64,000 nt of DNA, from NCBI GenBank assembly GCA_032433765.1, contig JAVIAB010000073.1:69697959-69761958 (forward strand), in the 5' to 3' direction. The notes beneath the pieces were generated by a model, which worked only from the letters and a program-made list of their open reading frames with translations, was not told the DNA's origin and made no database searches. Source of the stretch: Megaustenia siamemsis (Eukaryota; Mollusca; Gastropoda; Stylommatophora; Ariophantidae). Positions 46,400 to 57,999 of the stretch are shown here, piece by piece. The position numbers were made by a program, and so were the translations under genes. Position 1 is the stretch's first letter. The number at the start of each line of letters is the position of its first letter.

Positions 46400-47510
46400 G
46401 TCCCTATACAAGAAATGTCTCCAATATCGTAATTTTAAATGAATGGCTGTTTTTATTTCATTTTACTGGACAAAATATGAGCGTTTAGTTCTAAATGTTT
46501 TGAAATGATTATGAAATCAACATCTGATTAAATTCACATTATAACCAATTACCATAAAATTAAGAAGTAGACTATTAAGAAAATATAAGCACTAACTAAC
46601 GAGAAACCTCATAAAACCAAGAGTAAAATTATTTATATTTGAATATTCAATGCTAAAACAAGTAGAGTACAATTTTAACAGGAACCAGATTCCAGAGGAG
46701 GTAACTCACAAAGAATTGTATCAAAATGACCTTGACAAGTAATTCTAGTTATTTTTTAGGACTTCTTGCATAATATAGAGCCAAAAATGGTTGTGCTACA
46801 GGTGAAGCCTCCGGGTAACGAAATGAACAAAACTAAACGGAACATTTATCAGGCTAACGAAGGTCTGAGGCTACTCACGACCGTTTGTTTAAACATCAAA
46901 ACACCATTTTGGTTCATTCTAGAAATATCATAGGTCAAGATGCTCTGACCTGCCTCTACTGCGTTCTCGTCCAAAACACCGTACCCCTTCCCCCACCCCA
47001 ATTAATAAATGGGACATTTTGTGGCAATGTTTCCCGTTTGTGACGCAACACAAAAATGTGCATTTTCTAACTTAATTATTCTGTTTTTATTTCGCAGTCT
47101 TTATTTTAGCAGAACATTGTGCATATTGCATGAAGCATACACATATATATATAATGTGCCACTTTCTGGTACCAAATGTTTAAATATCCACCACAAGTTG
47201 TGTTAAACTAGACATTATTGTAATAATTTGGAATGTATAATAGAAGAATCGTATACAAGTTTTGTTTCTGAAATGCACAAATGAATAAGTAACTAAAATA
47301 TCATTGACAAATGGCAGTATACGAAATGTTCAGTGTACACACATCGACGAATCTGAACAGGGGAGGAGAAAGAATCCTGGCATGCCCCGTGGTGAATAGG
47401 GAGTTAGTGCTAATATTTTTTATATCATTTGCATATCTGTAGGCAATGTGGCCAAATTCGCATATTTGTAGTTAATGTAGCCAAATTGGCATATTTGGAG
47501 GCAATGTGGA
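46400..47510. other. unassigned AT-rich sequence
   Basis: About 1.1 kb of unique low-GC sequence with only short open frames. A small repeat of gcatatttg...gcaatgtgg lies near 47430-47510. Confidence 0.45.
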
Positions 47511-47514
47511 CAAC

Positions 47515-47655
47515 ACTACGCCGACGTCTTTACTAGATTCAATGACACCCATTTAAAGCTGGGTGAAAGCTGATGCCGTCGATCGGGTTCGACGCCGACC
47601 ACGTGTCATCATTAGGTCGGTTCACTAGCCACTGCCATTCAACGGCTCTATTGCA
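47515..47655 (-). mobile_element. degenerate SINE2 fragment (minus)
   Basis: The plus strand order cacccatttaaagctgggtg, gatgccgtcgatcgggttcg and cggttcactagccactg matches the head half of SINE2. Confidence 0.6.
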
Positions 47656-47919
47656 AGGCAAAATGATCACCAAGCTGGCCGGAAAAAAAGACAGATTCAG
47701 CTACTGGTTCTCAATTTGTGAGTCGCGACTTCCTACAGAATCACAAAGTGTTTTCTGGAAGGGTTTTCTCCGCTATTAATTCAACAGTCTGTGTGTTCAT
47801 TCCCTCCCTCTCAATGCCATTTAAGAAATGTTTTGATGGGGTTCAGGAGTATGTGGATTTTGTTTAAAACCCAGGACTGTGGCCAGAAACAGAACTGACA
47901 CATCAGTGTGCGATATCAT

Positions 47920-48160
47920 TATCATTAAGTGCCGTCTCCGCATCGAAGGTTGGTACCATGGAGCGCCAGTCCACTCTGTCTCTTGCTTTGATAGTGCAGG
48001 ATGTCGTAAGCTGATTTGTCTATCTTTTGGTGTTACTCGTCCATGTTAGTCTTGGTGTGTCTGCCTCTTTTACCTTGTATTTTCTATTCCAAGATTACTT
48101 TTTAGTAAGCTGCTGTGTCTTTTAACATGGCCCACAAATCTCACTTTGTGAGACATTCAT
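47920..48160 (-). pseudogene. LINE-H 3' fragment (minus)
   Basis: The plus strand shares cgcatcgaaggttgg, accatggagcgcca, gctgatttgtc and tactcgtccatgttagtctt with 34612-34830. It is the same LINE tail, 5'-truncated. Confidence 0.72.
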
Positions 48161-48970
48161 TAGTGAACATGCTTTGCTCCTAGAGACTGTTGCTGGAATA
48201 GTCTCCGCTCATTCTCCACCACCAAACGACTGACAGACTGAGCCGAGCCACTTTCCTGGAAGGTCACGGATGCTATTTTTAGTCAGCACGATGGTTTCCC
48301 TTATTATGTTTCCATAGCAACGCTTTTATATATTTTTTTTAATTAAAAAAAATACACGAAAGTAACGTAAGGTCCATCGTGTTTATACATTATTGAACAA
48401 TTCCCCCCCCCCCCCCGTTTTTTTCTTTTGTTCAGAATTTCTATAAGGCGGGCCTTCATTTTTATTTTAAATAATACAGAGGAAACCCCTGATTCGTTCA
48501 CTTAAAAAAAGAAAAAAGAAAAGAAAAAGGTGTATAGATTTAGTGTCATCTTTAAATAAAGAAAAAAGCAACGTGAAGAGGCCGTTACGTCACCGCGCTA
48601 ACATTTCTCCTTAAGAAAAGTAAAAGTCTCCCCCCCCCGCCCCCCAAGCTCTTTGTTTTCGTCTCAAAGTGACATTAGAGTTCCAATTTGGCAACTGTTC
48701 AAAGTTTATGGATGAAGAAGGTCTTAGTCTAGTACATACCCCTTCATTCCTCAAGTTGGTACTATGTCGGAGTTTTTTCAATGTGTGACCTCACACAATT
48801 GTCGTTTTTATTTAGTTAAAGTAGATATTTATGTGTGAATAATATTCTAGTAATTTAAACTCGGAACAAAAATATCGAAGACGGTCGAATCTGAGTGTTT
48901 CTAGGGCGTAATATTACATTTTTTTATAAAGCACAGAAGTGTTTCAATATTACACAGCCTTCTGCAATCA
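48161..48970. other. unassigned sequence with C- and T-runs
   Basis: C-runs at ~48402-48416 and ~48630-48645 and T/A-rich stretches. No gene supported. Confidence 0.45.
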
Positions 48971-48974
48971 CTGT

Positions 48975-49130
48975 GAATATATAATAGAAGTATGTGTATT
49001 TTATCTTCCTGGAAGTGTATAATAGAAGTATGTGTATTTTATCTCCCTGGAAGTGTATAATAGGAGTATGTGTATTTTATCTTCCTGGAAGTGTATACTA
49101 GAAGTATGTGTATTGTATCTTCCTGGAAGG
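48975..49130. repeat. 38-bp repeat, about four copies
   Basis: The unit contains gtgtataatagaagtatgtg followed by tattttatcttcctggaa. Confidence 0.85.
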
Positions 49131-49785
49131 AAACAAATGATCAAATCAACTAAAACATCCGCGACAAACAACCATGAGCTCAACGCCATGATCGGCGTAT
49201 TGAGTACATGGTATTAGTGACCATATTTGACTTCGACCCCGGCACGTTCCTAATTCTCTCATTAATGAACAGCGCGTCTTTAAATGAACATTTCACATCT
49301 AAGATTCATTAGTACCAGGCTTAAACACACAAAGTTAAACTTTTGGTGAACAAACAACTAAAAGTAAATAAAGTGAAAGAAGTTTGTGTTAGAATTTGAT
49401 CAATCTTAAACCAATAATTCAAATCACAAATCATCACTTAAGTCACAAGGTACACATTTATAATTTGCGAAAAAATAAGACAATTCGATACACAACGCAA
49501 AACCTTAACAAGAGAATCTCGCGAGGTTTTAACAGATTAAGGAAAAAAAAACAATTTACGGAAATGTTTCAGTAAACGTAGAACACACAATTTGAGTCGA
49601 CTTCTGCGAAAGCTCTGGCGGGGAACTGTTTATAGCTAGCACAGTATCGATGACGACTGCTCAATGCGGATTTTAAGTTGAGTGTCAACGCATGCGCACA
49701 AGTACAATTACATACATGATGCAGTCACCTGACTACAGGTATTGAATTCTTAATATTATATATATAACCGGAACAAAAGTCATTC
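49131..49785. other. unassigned sequence
   Basis: A possible SINE2 scrap near 49195-49250 (gtattagtgaccatatttga). Otherwise nothing recognised. Confidence 0.35.
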
Positions 49786-49789
49786 TCTT

Positions 49790-50490
49790 CTTCTTTCCTT
49801 CCTCGTCTGCCTTTCAGCGTCGAGGGGAGATATAATTTGCGGTCTTTTGCTCTTCTTTTCGCCTCTGCTGCTGTTATGTTTCCTAGTGCTTCTAATATTC
49901 CATCGACCCATCTTTTACGTGGTCGACCCTTGGGTTTGGTGTTCTCACAACGTTTGTTGAAGGCTCGTTGTGTTGTGTTTTATTCTTTCTGCATTGTCAC
50001 GTGGCCAAACCATTTTATCTGTTGTTTCCTTATATATTATTCTATGGCGGGGGCTATTCCTAGCTTTATTCTCAGTTCTTCATTTCTGATCTTATCTCTC
50101 AGACTGTTTCCTGTCATTCGTCTAACACATTTCATCTCTGTAAAGGTTATTTTTCTTATTGTTCTTGCATCTATGGTCAAGGTCTGGCATTGGTAGCACA
50201 ACGTTGGGATAAAGATTGTATTGTATAGTGCTCGATTTGCCTCCAGAGTTATTTCCATGTTGGACAATAGTGGTGATAACTGTCCGATGATTTGACAAGC
50301 TTTGTTGCATCTTGATTCTGTCTCTGCTGTTTGAGAATTATGGTTTGTCATTAGACTTCCTAGGTATTTGAATTCCTCTATTTGTTTTAGTTGTCTGTCT
50401 TCTAAAGTTATATTGATGTTCTGTTTATATTTGGCGACATTCATGACTTCTGTTTTGTTGATGTTCATTTTCATGTTGTATTTTGTGCCT
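49790..50490 (-). pseudogene. LINE-D RT C-terminal region and 3' end (minus)
   Basis: The best LINE-D copy. The minus strand reads MNINKTEVMNVAKYKQNINI, IEEFKYLGSLMTNHNSQTAE, NRALYNTIFIPTLCYQCQTL, MKCVRRMTGNSLRDKIRNEE and LRIKLGIAPAIE, then a stop. After it come YIRKQQIKWFGHV, CENTKPKGRPRKRWVDGIL, EALGNITAAEAKRRAKD and, after a shift, LPSTLKGR. The family also appears at 2290-2425 and 17215-17440. This copy starts inside the RT (after the YADD box), so it is 5'-truncated. An (AT)n microsatellite (50523-50571) follows. Confidence 0.85.
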
Positions 50491-50519
50491 GAGATGTTGA
50501 GTTTGTGTAAGTGTATAAA

Positions 50520-50522
<3 letters not shown>

Positions 50523-50571
<49 letters not shown>
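50523..50571. repeat. (AT)n microsatellite
   Basis: About 24 uninterrupted AT dinucleotides. Confidence 0.95.
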
Positions 50572-50573
<2 letters not shown>

Positions 50574-50579
50574 GTTTTA

Positions 50580-51190
50580 CATTTCAGTTCCTGTAACTGG
50601 CCAAAATTAAAATAAATATAAATATTATAGGAAATACTATGTTGCGATACTGTCTTATAACAGTACGAGTGCTGCAGCACTTGAACAGATCTGTAGCCTG
50701 TTACAAAACACTACCTTTTTCGGTGTTATATCAACTGTTTTGAGGTTTCTCAGAGAAGTGATTGTTATTGACAAGTTCGGAGCAAAGACCACAGGTCAAG
50801 TGCAGTCACCGCGCAGTGTACTTGTTAAGGGCTTGTATTTCATCCCCTTGGGGTGCGCATATTTGCATATCAGTAATTGAATTATCAACACGACTGACAA
50901 GAGAGCAGAGTAACCATGCCGGGTTAACATTGTAATTTACATTATACATGTTAAGCTGTCGCTCTCTGGATAGTTTTCGAGGGGGATAGGTGCTACTCAG
51001 CGCCAGCCTTGGCTCGGAGGTCCTCACAGGAGCGGTCTTACACTAATGTTGCTTTCACTGAGTATTTTAAATGGAAATCGTAGTTTATTACAACCTAGTA
51101 AACGTAGTCTATCGTGGAGCACATCGTGCTTCCTCAAAATGAAGGTAAAGGACAAACCGTTCGTCTCGACCGCTCGTTAACTAATGTATA
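50580..51190. other. unassigned sequence
   Basis: No recognisable feature. Confidence 0.35.
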
Positions 51191-51194
51191 TGTC

Positions 51195-51726
51195 ATCATC
51201 ATCATCAAGTACCATGCCTGCTGGCGTTGGTGATCATGTCTCTCCACAACTTTCGATCGCGACAGTTATTTATCATTTCTGTTGTTGCCTTTCTGGCAAG
51301 CCATTCTCTTAAGCTGTCTGGTGACTTTTCTCTTTGCTTCCCTCTATCTCTTCGCCCCTCAATTTTCCCAGTTGTTAAAATATATTGCAGCTGTTCCACT
51401 CTCATTGCATGGCTAAAAATGTTTGTTTCTACCTAATTTTGGAAATTAGCTCTCTTTTTGCTTTGGCCTCTTTCAAAACGTATTGGATTTTTCTTCTTAG
51501 CGGCCCATGGTATTCTCAACATTCTTCTGTAAAACCATATATTTACAGCCTCCAGTGATTTTCTTGTCTGTTGTCCTATAGTTCATGTTTCACATCCATA
51601 TGTTCAGACTGGCTTTATATAATATTTAAGAACTCTTTTTTCTTGTTTCTATTGTCAAAAATGGATTGCACAGTATCTCTTCCTAATTTTTTTTGGAAAG
51701 CTGCTTTTGCCTGAGCCATTCTTCAT
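51195..51726 (-). pseudogene. LINE-B-type RT C-terminus and 3' end (minus)
   Basis: The minus strand reads MAQAKAAFQKK, KRVLKYYIKP, TYGCET, then RRMLRIPWAAKKKNP. The last frame is MRVEQLQYILTTGKIEGRRD, RGKQREKSPDSLREWLA, KLWRDMITNASRHGT, stop. A CATCATCATCAT tail lies at 51187-51206 on the plus strand. Several stops and shifts. At its 5' side it passes into the 25-bp array at MAQAKAAF. Confidence 0.8.
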
Positions 51727-51905
51727 CTCACCTCTGTTGTATATCTACCATCTCACCTCTGTTGTATATCTACCATCTCACCTCTGTTGTATATCTACCA
51801 TCTCACCTCTGTTGTATATCTACCATCTCACCTCTGTTGTATATCTACCATCTCACCTCTGTTGTATATCTACCATCTCACCACTGTCGTACATCTACCA
51901 TCTGA
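51727..51905. repeat. 25-bp array at the edge of a LINE-B copy
   Basis: About seven copies of catctcacctctgttgtata plus tctac. The unit includes catctcac(ctctg), which is also the LINE sequence just outside the last unit (cattcttcatctcacctctg). It therefore probably grew from LINE sequence, as in the larger cases. Confidence 0.85.
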
Positions 51906-52160
51906 GGTTAACATTGTTAAGATTGTGCATCTAAGAAAAGAAAAACAAACTATGTAAATAATAAATACCAGGCAAGAATGAATCAAACTCGCACCATTCA
52001 TTACACAACGTTACCACAAAGTAAACGTATTAACTAAGCCGGTTTGCTCCTAAAATTAAAGTACTTTTGTTGACGTCATAAAGATACGTTTATAGTCACC
52101 AACTGATAGGTGAATAGGCCGAATATCAATCAACGAAGGAATTCATTGCCTTGTTACCCA
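51906..52160. other. unassigned sequence
   Basis: Nothing recognised. Confidence 0.35.
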
Positions 52161-52163
52161 GCG

Positions 52164-52200
52164 CAGTGGTTCCCAACATTTTGTTTTACCTGCCGCTCCC
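52164..52200. mobile_element. possible hAT terminal repeat
   Basis: cagtggttcccaacattttg, then ttttacctgccgctccc, resembles the CAGTGGTTC(C/T)CAA end of Charlie-type hAT elements. The opposite terminus and an 8-bp duplication were not found, so this is tentative. Confidence 0.4.
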
Positions 52201-52214
52201 GTTTAGAGGACACA

Positions 52215-53000
52215 AAAAAAAAACTCAAGGATACACACACAGGACAGACATACACACAGAGACAGGACAGACACACAGACAGGACAGACACACAGACGGA
52301 CAGACACACAAACAGGACATACACATAGACAGGGCAGACGGGTCAAACACACAGACAGGACAAACACACAGACAGGACAGACACACAGATAGAACAGATA
52401 CGCAGACAGGACAGGAACACAGACAGGACAAACACACAGACAGGACAGAAATGACAGACACAAAGACAAGACAGACACACAGACAGGCAGACACACAGAC
52501 AGGACAGAAATGACAGACACAAAGACAAGACAGAAACACAGACAAGCAGACACACAGACAGGACAGAAATGACAGACACAAAGACAAGACAGACACACAG
52601 ACAGGCAGACACACAGACAGGACAGAAATGACAGACACAAAGACAAGACAGAAACACAGACAGGCAGACACTCAGACAGGACAGAAATGACAGACACAAA
52701 GACAAGACAGAAACACAGACAGGCAGACAGGACAGAAATGACAGACACAAAGACAAGACAGACACACAGACAGGCAGACACACAGGCAGGACAGAAATGA
52801 CAGACACAAAGACAAGACAGAAACACAGACAGGCAGACACTCAGACAGGCAGACACTCAGACAGGTAGACACACAGACAGGACAGAAATGACAGACACAA
52901 AGACAAGATAGACACACAGACAGACACTCAGACAGGCAGACACACAGACAGGACAGAAATGATAGACACAAAGACAAGACAGAAACACAGACAGAACATT
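52215..53000. repeat. CAGACAG-rich composite array (~59-bp higher-order unit)
   Basis: Short acacagacaggacag motifs at the left. From ~52430 a ~59-bp composite takes over, made of aggacagaaatgacagacac, aaagacaagacagacacaca and gacaggcagac. The Cys-rich minus-strand translations are an artefact of the repeat. Confidence 0.92.
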
Positions 53001-53004
53001 TTCT

Positions 53005-53275
53005 ATAAGACGAAAACAAAAAGAGAGCACTTAAAATATCACCAAGAAACAATCAAAATTATTCGGGCACACCATGAGAAGAGAAGATTTGGAATTCTTG
53101 TTTACAACTGGCAATACATAAGGAAAGTGAGATAGCCGACGGCAGAGAGATAAAATACAATATAGCTTGGTGTCGTGGCACAGGAAAAAAGATAACAATA
53201 TAATTGATATGATGCACTGAGGATATGTGGAAAGACATGATCACCAATGACAACAGGTATGGCACATGATGATGA
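53005..53275 (+). pseudogene. LINE-B 3' end (plus)
   Basis: Frames read TKREHLKYHQETIKIIRA, RREDLEFLFTTGNT-like, and near the end a match to KLWKDMITN..YGT followed by ggtatggcacatgatgatga, the family's 3' end and tail. It is much decayed. Confidence 0.65.
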
Positions 53276-53849
53276 CGAGTAACCAATTCTCTTGAGGTCT
53301 TGAAAATTGAACATGTTTTTATTTCTCTTTCCATTGTATTCTGAGTGCTCTTCTGTAACTCTTGCATTAGAAGACATTCACCGGATTTCCCTGCAAATAT
53401 GTCGAGTCCATGTTTCATAGCAACAGAAAAAACAATCTTATAAACGTAAACTGTGACGTTATATCCGATCCTTGTCATATGTTGTACATTTCTATAAACT
53501 TAATTTAGAGCTAGAAATTCTGCGTTCACCCGACAACTCCTCATCAACATCTGCCCTTAATAGATCAATAAATTGGCGTACTTATAACCCAAAACATCGG
53601 ACTTTAGTCAGACATTTTTGGTACTGGCTGCCTTTGGCTTCGATTGCTAATCTTTTGATCAAACTAGTTAGTCCGCTCCCAGAGCCATCGTAGGAAATTG
53701 AAGGAGATTTTGATCATCTGATGCAGCTGATCCTAACACAGACTGTTAACTACGAGTCGTTGATCTTTTTTCAGTCTAGATGCCATTGGCTGTCTTGGCC
53801 CCATAGCTAGCAATTAATTTATGAACAGAATAATTTTTTATTTATTGTT
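53276..53849. other. unassigned sequence
   Basis: Two short open frames with no known motif. No gene called. Confidence 0.4.
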
Positions 53850-55165
53850 ATTTTGAGCCGAAGACCCGAAGGGCTAAAAATGTGAACCTGCAATGTCCAA
53901 TGATCAAGGGAGCTGATGGAGATGATGAGCTTGGACTATGACCAATGATCAAAGGAGCTGATGGAGATGATGAGCTTGGACTATGTCCAATGATCAAGGG
54001 AGCTGATGGAGATGATGAGCTTGGACCATGTCCAATGATCAAGGGAGCTGATGTAGATGATGAGCTTGGACCATGCACAATGATCAAGGGAGCTGATGGT
54101 GATGAGCTTAAACCATGCACAATGATCAAGGGAGCTGATGGAGATGATAAGCTTGGACCATGTCCAATGGAGATGATGAGCTTGGACCATGTCCAATGGA
54201 GATGATGAGCTTGGACGATGCCCAATGATCAAAGGAGCTGATGGAGATGATGAGCTTGGACCGTGTCCAATGATTAAGAGAGCTAATGGAGATGATGAGC
54301 TTGGACCATGCACAATGATCAAGAGAGCTGATGGAGATGATGAGCTTGGACCATGCCCAATGATCAAGGGAGCTGATGGAGATGATGAGCTTGGACCATG
54401 TCCAATGATCAAGGGAGCTGATGGAGATGATGATCTTGGACCATGTCCAATGATCAAGGGAGCTGATGGAGATGATGAGCTTGGACCATGCACAATGATC
54501 AAGGGAGCTGATGGAGATGATGAGCTTGGACCATGTTCAAGGGGGCTGATGCCCACTATTGTTGTTTCTCGCCTCATCATTCTTTTAGTGTTTCTCTAGG
54601 TCGGCCAATTTTTAATTTACCCTCTGTTTCCCATTTGAGGGTCTCCTTTCAGATTATCGTCTCTTCTAATGACATGACCAACATGTCCACCTTCTTCTAT
54701 GTATTATGGATGATATTGTTGGATGCTTGTTATTTCTCTTATTTTGGCACTTGTCTTTAATTAATTCCATACAAATCATTCATCAGAAGCATTTATTTTG
54801 AAATGCATCTAATTTATTTTCTATTTCTTTAGTTGTTTTCCATCTCTCGCATGCATAAGTAATGGTGGATAATACATTTAATTTGAAAATCCCGACCTTT
54901 GTTTTTGTGCTTAGTAATTTTAATTTCCATATTTTATCAAGTTTTCTCTGAAAATCAATGCTGCCTTTGCTAATTCTGATTCTAATTCCTTACTTTGTCT
55001 TCTGTTTAATCTATGCCACCGTCAAGATACATTAAGTGATCTACTTCTTCCACTGCATTCCTTTCAGATATGTATATATTTTTTTCTGTAAAATGTTCTG
55101 ATTTTTCTATCAACGAGAATAGCAATTGGGCGTCTTTCTTTATTCTCAATATGGACGTGTTATTT
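53850..55165 (-). pseudogene. LINE-C RT C-terminal region, split by a 45-bp array
   Basis: The minus strand reads, from ~55165 down, TITYACERWKTTKEIENKLD (near 54840), AFQNKCF, RRRWTCW and, near 54600-54540, MMRRETTIVGISPLE. The family is recognised from RGRPRETL...ISSLSQIEQLAQ...VWRDT at 3895-4410. At ISPLE the sequence enters the 45-bp array. It exits at ~53893 into acctgcaatgt, similar to the acactgcaggtcctgtgc end of the copy at 4310. Multiple stops. It is dead. Confidence 0.75.
53893..54541 (-). repeat. 45-bp (15-codon) array inside LINE-C
   Basis: About 15 units of 45 bp: caatgatcaagggagctgat, then ggagatgatgagcttggacc. Two shorter units lie near 54165-54215. The segment agggagctgatg is LINE-C sequence (gggagggagctgatgcatac at 61778). 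The minus-strand frame of the LINE (VGISPLE) continues unbroken into the repeat (HGPSSSSPSAPLIIV). Confidence 0.9.
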
Positions 55166-55491
55166 GCATGTATTTTTGTTTAACTTTTGTTTATAATTAT
55201 CTTCTGTGTTACATCCATGACAAAGTCTTCTGGTTGTAAAATGGTTTTCGTTGATTGATTTGGTTCTTGGAAGTATTCTGGACATATAAAGAGACAAAAA
55301 ATGATGAAAGTCATCGTCGAAGGAAAATGCAAGGAAAACGAGGTAGAGTCCGGTAAAAGCTGAATTGGACTGACAACATTGAGAGATGGACAAGCTATAA
55401 TAGCATGTTCCGTCAAACAGCTCGTTGTCATTGATGCTTTAAATGTAAGATAAACATAAAAGTGTATCCAACAGCTAAATAACTAGAGAGA
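55166..55491. other. unassigned sequence
   Basis: No feature recognised. Confidence 0.35.
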
Positions 55492-57216
55492 CGTTTGTCT
55501 CGTATATCTACGCCGTTTGTCTCGTCTCTCTACGACGTTAGTCTCCTCTCTCTACGACGTTTATCTCGCCTCTCTACAATGGTAGTCTCGTCTCTCTACA
55601 AGATTTGTCTCGTCTCACTACTACGACGTTTGTCTCGTCTCACTACGACATTTGTATCGTCTCACTACTACGATGTTTGTATCGTCTCACTACTACGACG
55701 TTTGTCTCGTCTCACTACTACGACGTTTGTCTCGTCTCACTACTACGACGTTTGTCTCGTCTCACTACTACGAAGTTTGTCTCGTCTCACTACGATGTTT
55801 GTCTCGTCTCACTACTACGACGTTTGTATCGTCTCACTACTACGAAGTTTGTCTCGTCTCACTACGATGTTTGTCTCGTCTCACTACTACGACGTTTGTA
55901 TCGTCTCACTACTACGAAGTTTGTCTCGTCTCACTACGATGTTTGTCTCGTCTCACTACGACATTTGTATCGTCTCACTACTACGAAGTTTGTCTCGTCT
56001 CACTACGACATTTGTATCGTCTCACAACTACGAAGTTTGTCTCGTCTCACTACTACGAAGTTTGTCTCGTCTCACTACTACGAAGTTTGTCTCGTCTCAC
56101 TACTACGAAGTTTGTCTCGTCTCACTACTACGAAGTTTGTCTCGTCTCACTACTACGAAGTTTGTCTCGTCTCACTACGACATTTGTCTCGTCTCACTAC
56201 TACGAAGTTTGTCTCGTCTCACTACGACATTTGTATCGTCTCACTACGACATTTGTATCGTCTCACTACGACGTTTGTCTCGTCTCACTACGATGTTTGT
56301 CTCGTCTCACTACGATGTTTGTCTCGTCTCACTACTACGACGTTTGTCTCGTCTCACTACGATGTTTGTCTCGTCTCACTACTACGACGTTTGTCTCGTC
56401 TCACTACGACGTTTGTCTCGTCTCACTACTACGACGTTTGTCTCGTCTCACTACTACGAAGTTTGTCTCGTCTCACTACTACGATGTTTGTCTCGTCTCA
56501 CTACGACGTTTGTCTCGTCTCACTACGACGTTTGTCTCGTCTCACTACTACGAAGTTTGTCTCGTCTCACTACTACGATGTTTGTCTCGTCTCACTACGA
56601 CGTTTGTCTCGTCTCACTACTACGAAGTTTGTCTCGTCTCACTACTACGATGTTTGTCTCGTCTCACTACGACGTTTGTCTCGTCTCACTACTACGACAT
56701 TTGTCTCGTCTCACTACGATGTTTGTCTCGTCTCACTACGATGTTTGTCTCGTCTCACTACGACGTGTGTCTCGTCTCACTACTACGACATTTGTCTCGT
56801 CTCACTACGACGTTTGTCTCGTCTCACTACGACGTTTGTCTCGTCTCACTACGACGTTTGTCTCGTCTCACTACTACGAAGTTTGTCTCGTCTCACTACG
56901 ACGTTTGTCTCGTCTCACTACGACGTTTGTCTCGTCTCACTACGACGTTTGTCTCGTCTCACTACGACGTTTGTCTCGTCTCACTACGACGTTTGTCTCG
57001 TCTCACTACTACGAAGTTTGTCTCGTCTCACTACGACGTTTGTCTCGTCTCACTACGACGTTTGTCTCGTCTCACTACGACGTTTGTCTCGTCTCACTAC
57101 TGCGAAGTTTGTCTCGTCTCACTACGATGTTTGTCTCGTCTCACTACTACGAAGTTTGTCTTCTTTCACTACGATGTTTGTCTCGTCTCCCTACTACGAC
57201 GTTTGTCTCTACTAAT
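55492..57216. repeat. mixed 22/25-bp minisatellite
   Basis: About 73 units of tttgtctcgtctcactacga plus two bases. Each unit either has or lacks an extra cta, so lengths are 22 or 25 bp. The last bases vary (acgacg, acgaag, acgatg, acgaca). All three plus frames stay open for over 500 codons because the unit contains no in-frame stop in any phase. I do not read this as coding. Every unit carries cgtctc. Confidence 0.95.
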
Positions 57217-57904
57217 TTAACTTCTCAATAAAATGTTACGTTTAATGTTACATGTTCTCTTCAGCTCTACAAGTGGCCCGCATAGTATTTCATATTTGAT
57301 ATATTTTATATATTTGTGCGTATCCCCATTCTTCTATGCTTCGCCTAAGGTATATTCGAATTAATTAAAAGAGGCTGTGTTTAAAATTTAAAAACTTTTG
57401 TGGTTAAAAATTGAGTATTACTCCTCGAAAACTCTCAGATTTCCCAATCTTTGATATTTTTATTACAAGCATTAAAAACTAAAATATTATTCGGACATAA
57501 CTATTTCATTTAGTTTAAATGTTACACTGTGTTCATGTGATGTCGCAGGATGAAATAGTTCCCAAAAGATATCAAATATAAGAATGTGTAGAATGACCTA
57601 GGCTCGGGGCATCTGTATCCATAAATACTGCAAAATGTACACTACTTGAACTAAAATGTCACTTTGTGGTGATAAGAAAAAAGCTGTGGCCGAGGCAAGT
57701 TGACAGAGAAAAATGGCGCTCTATGGCAGTCATTGAATGGCATATTGTGGTGTTGTGGTTCTTTCGAAATGGGCCACACAATTACTTTAACATGTGTTTC
57801 CTTGATTCTCAGATCATGGGTACACTCCATGCAAGTGCATATATTTGAACGTCAGGGTAAGCGGTGCGTACCACCGGCCCGGCAGGACAGAACAATAACA
57901 CGTT
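57217..57904. other. unassigned sequence
   Basis: Unique AT-rich region with no supported gene. Confidence 0.4.
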
Positions 57905-57999
57905 TTAGATAATCATGTCCTTCAACAATCTTCTATTCCCCGTGCATCATATCAATTCTGTTGTTGACTGTTTTCCAAGCCATGACACCAAACTATCTA

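Noticed and set aside
52203..53052. Very Cys-rich minus-strand ORFs ([12 protein letters not shown]), at first glance like secreted Cys-rich peptides
   Set aside because: Pure translation of a CAGACAG/ACACAGAC array. No signal peptide logic, and all frames are periodic.
55495..57231. Three overlapping plus-strand ORFs above 500 codons (silk-like or RS-like repeats)
   Set aside because: The 22/25-bp unit contains no stop in any frame, and three simultaneous frames argue against coding.
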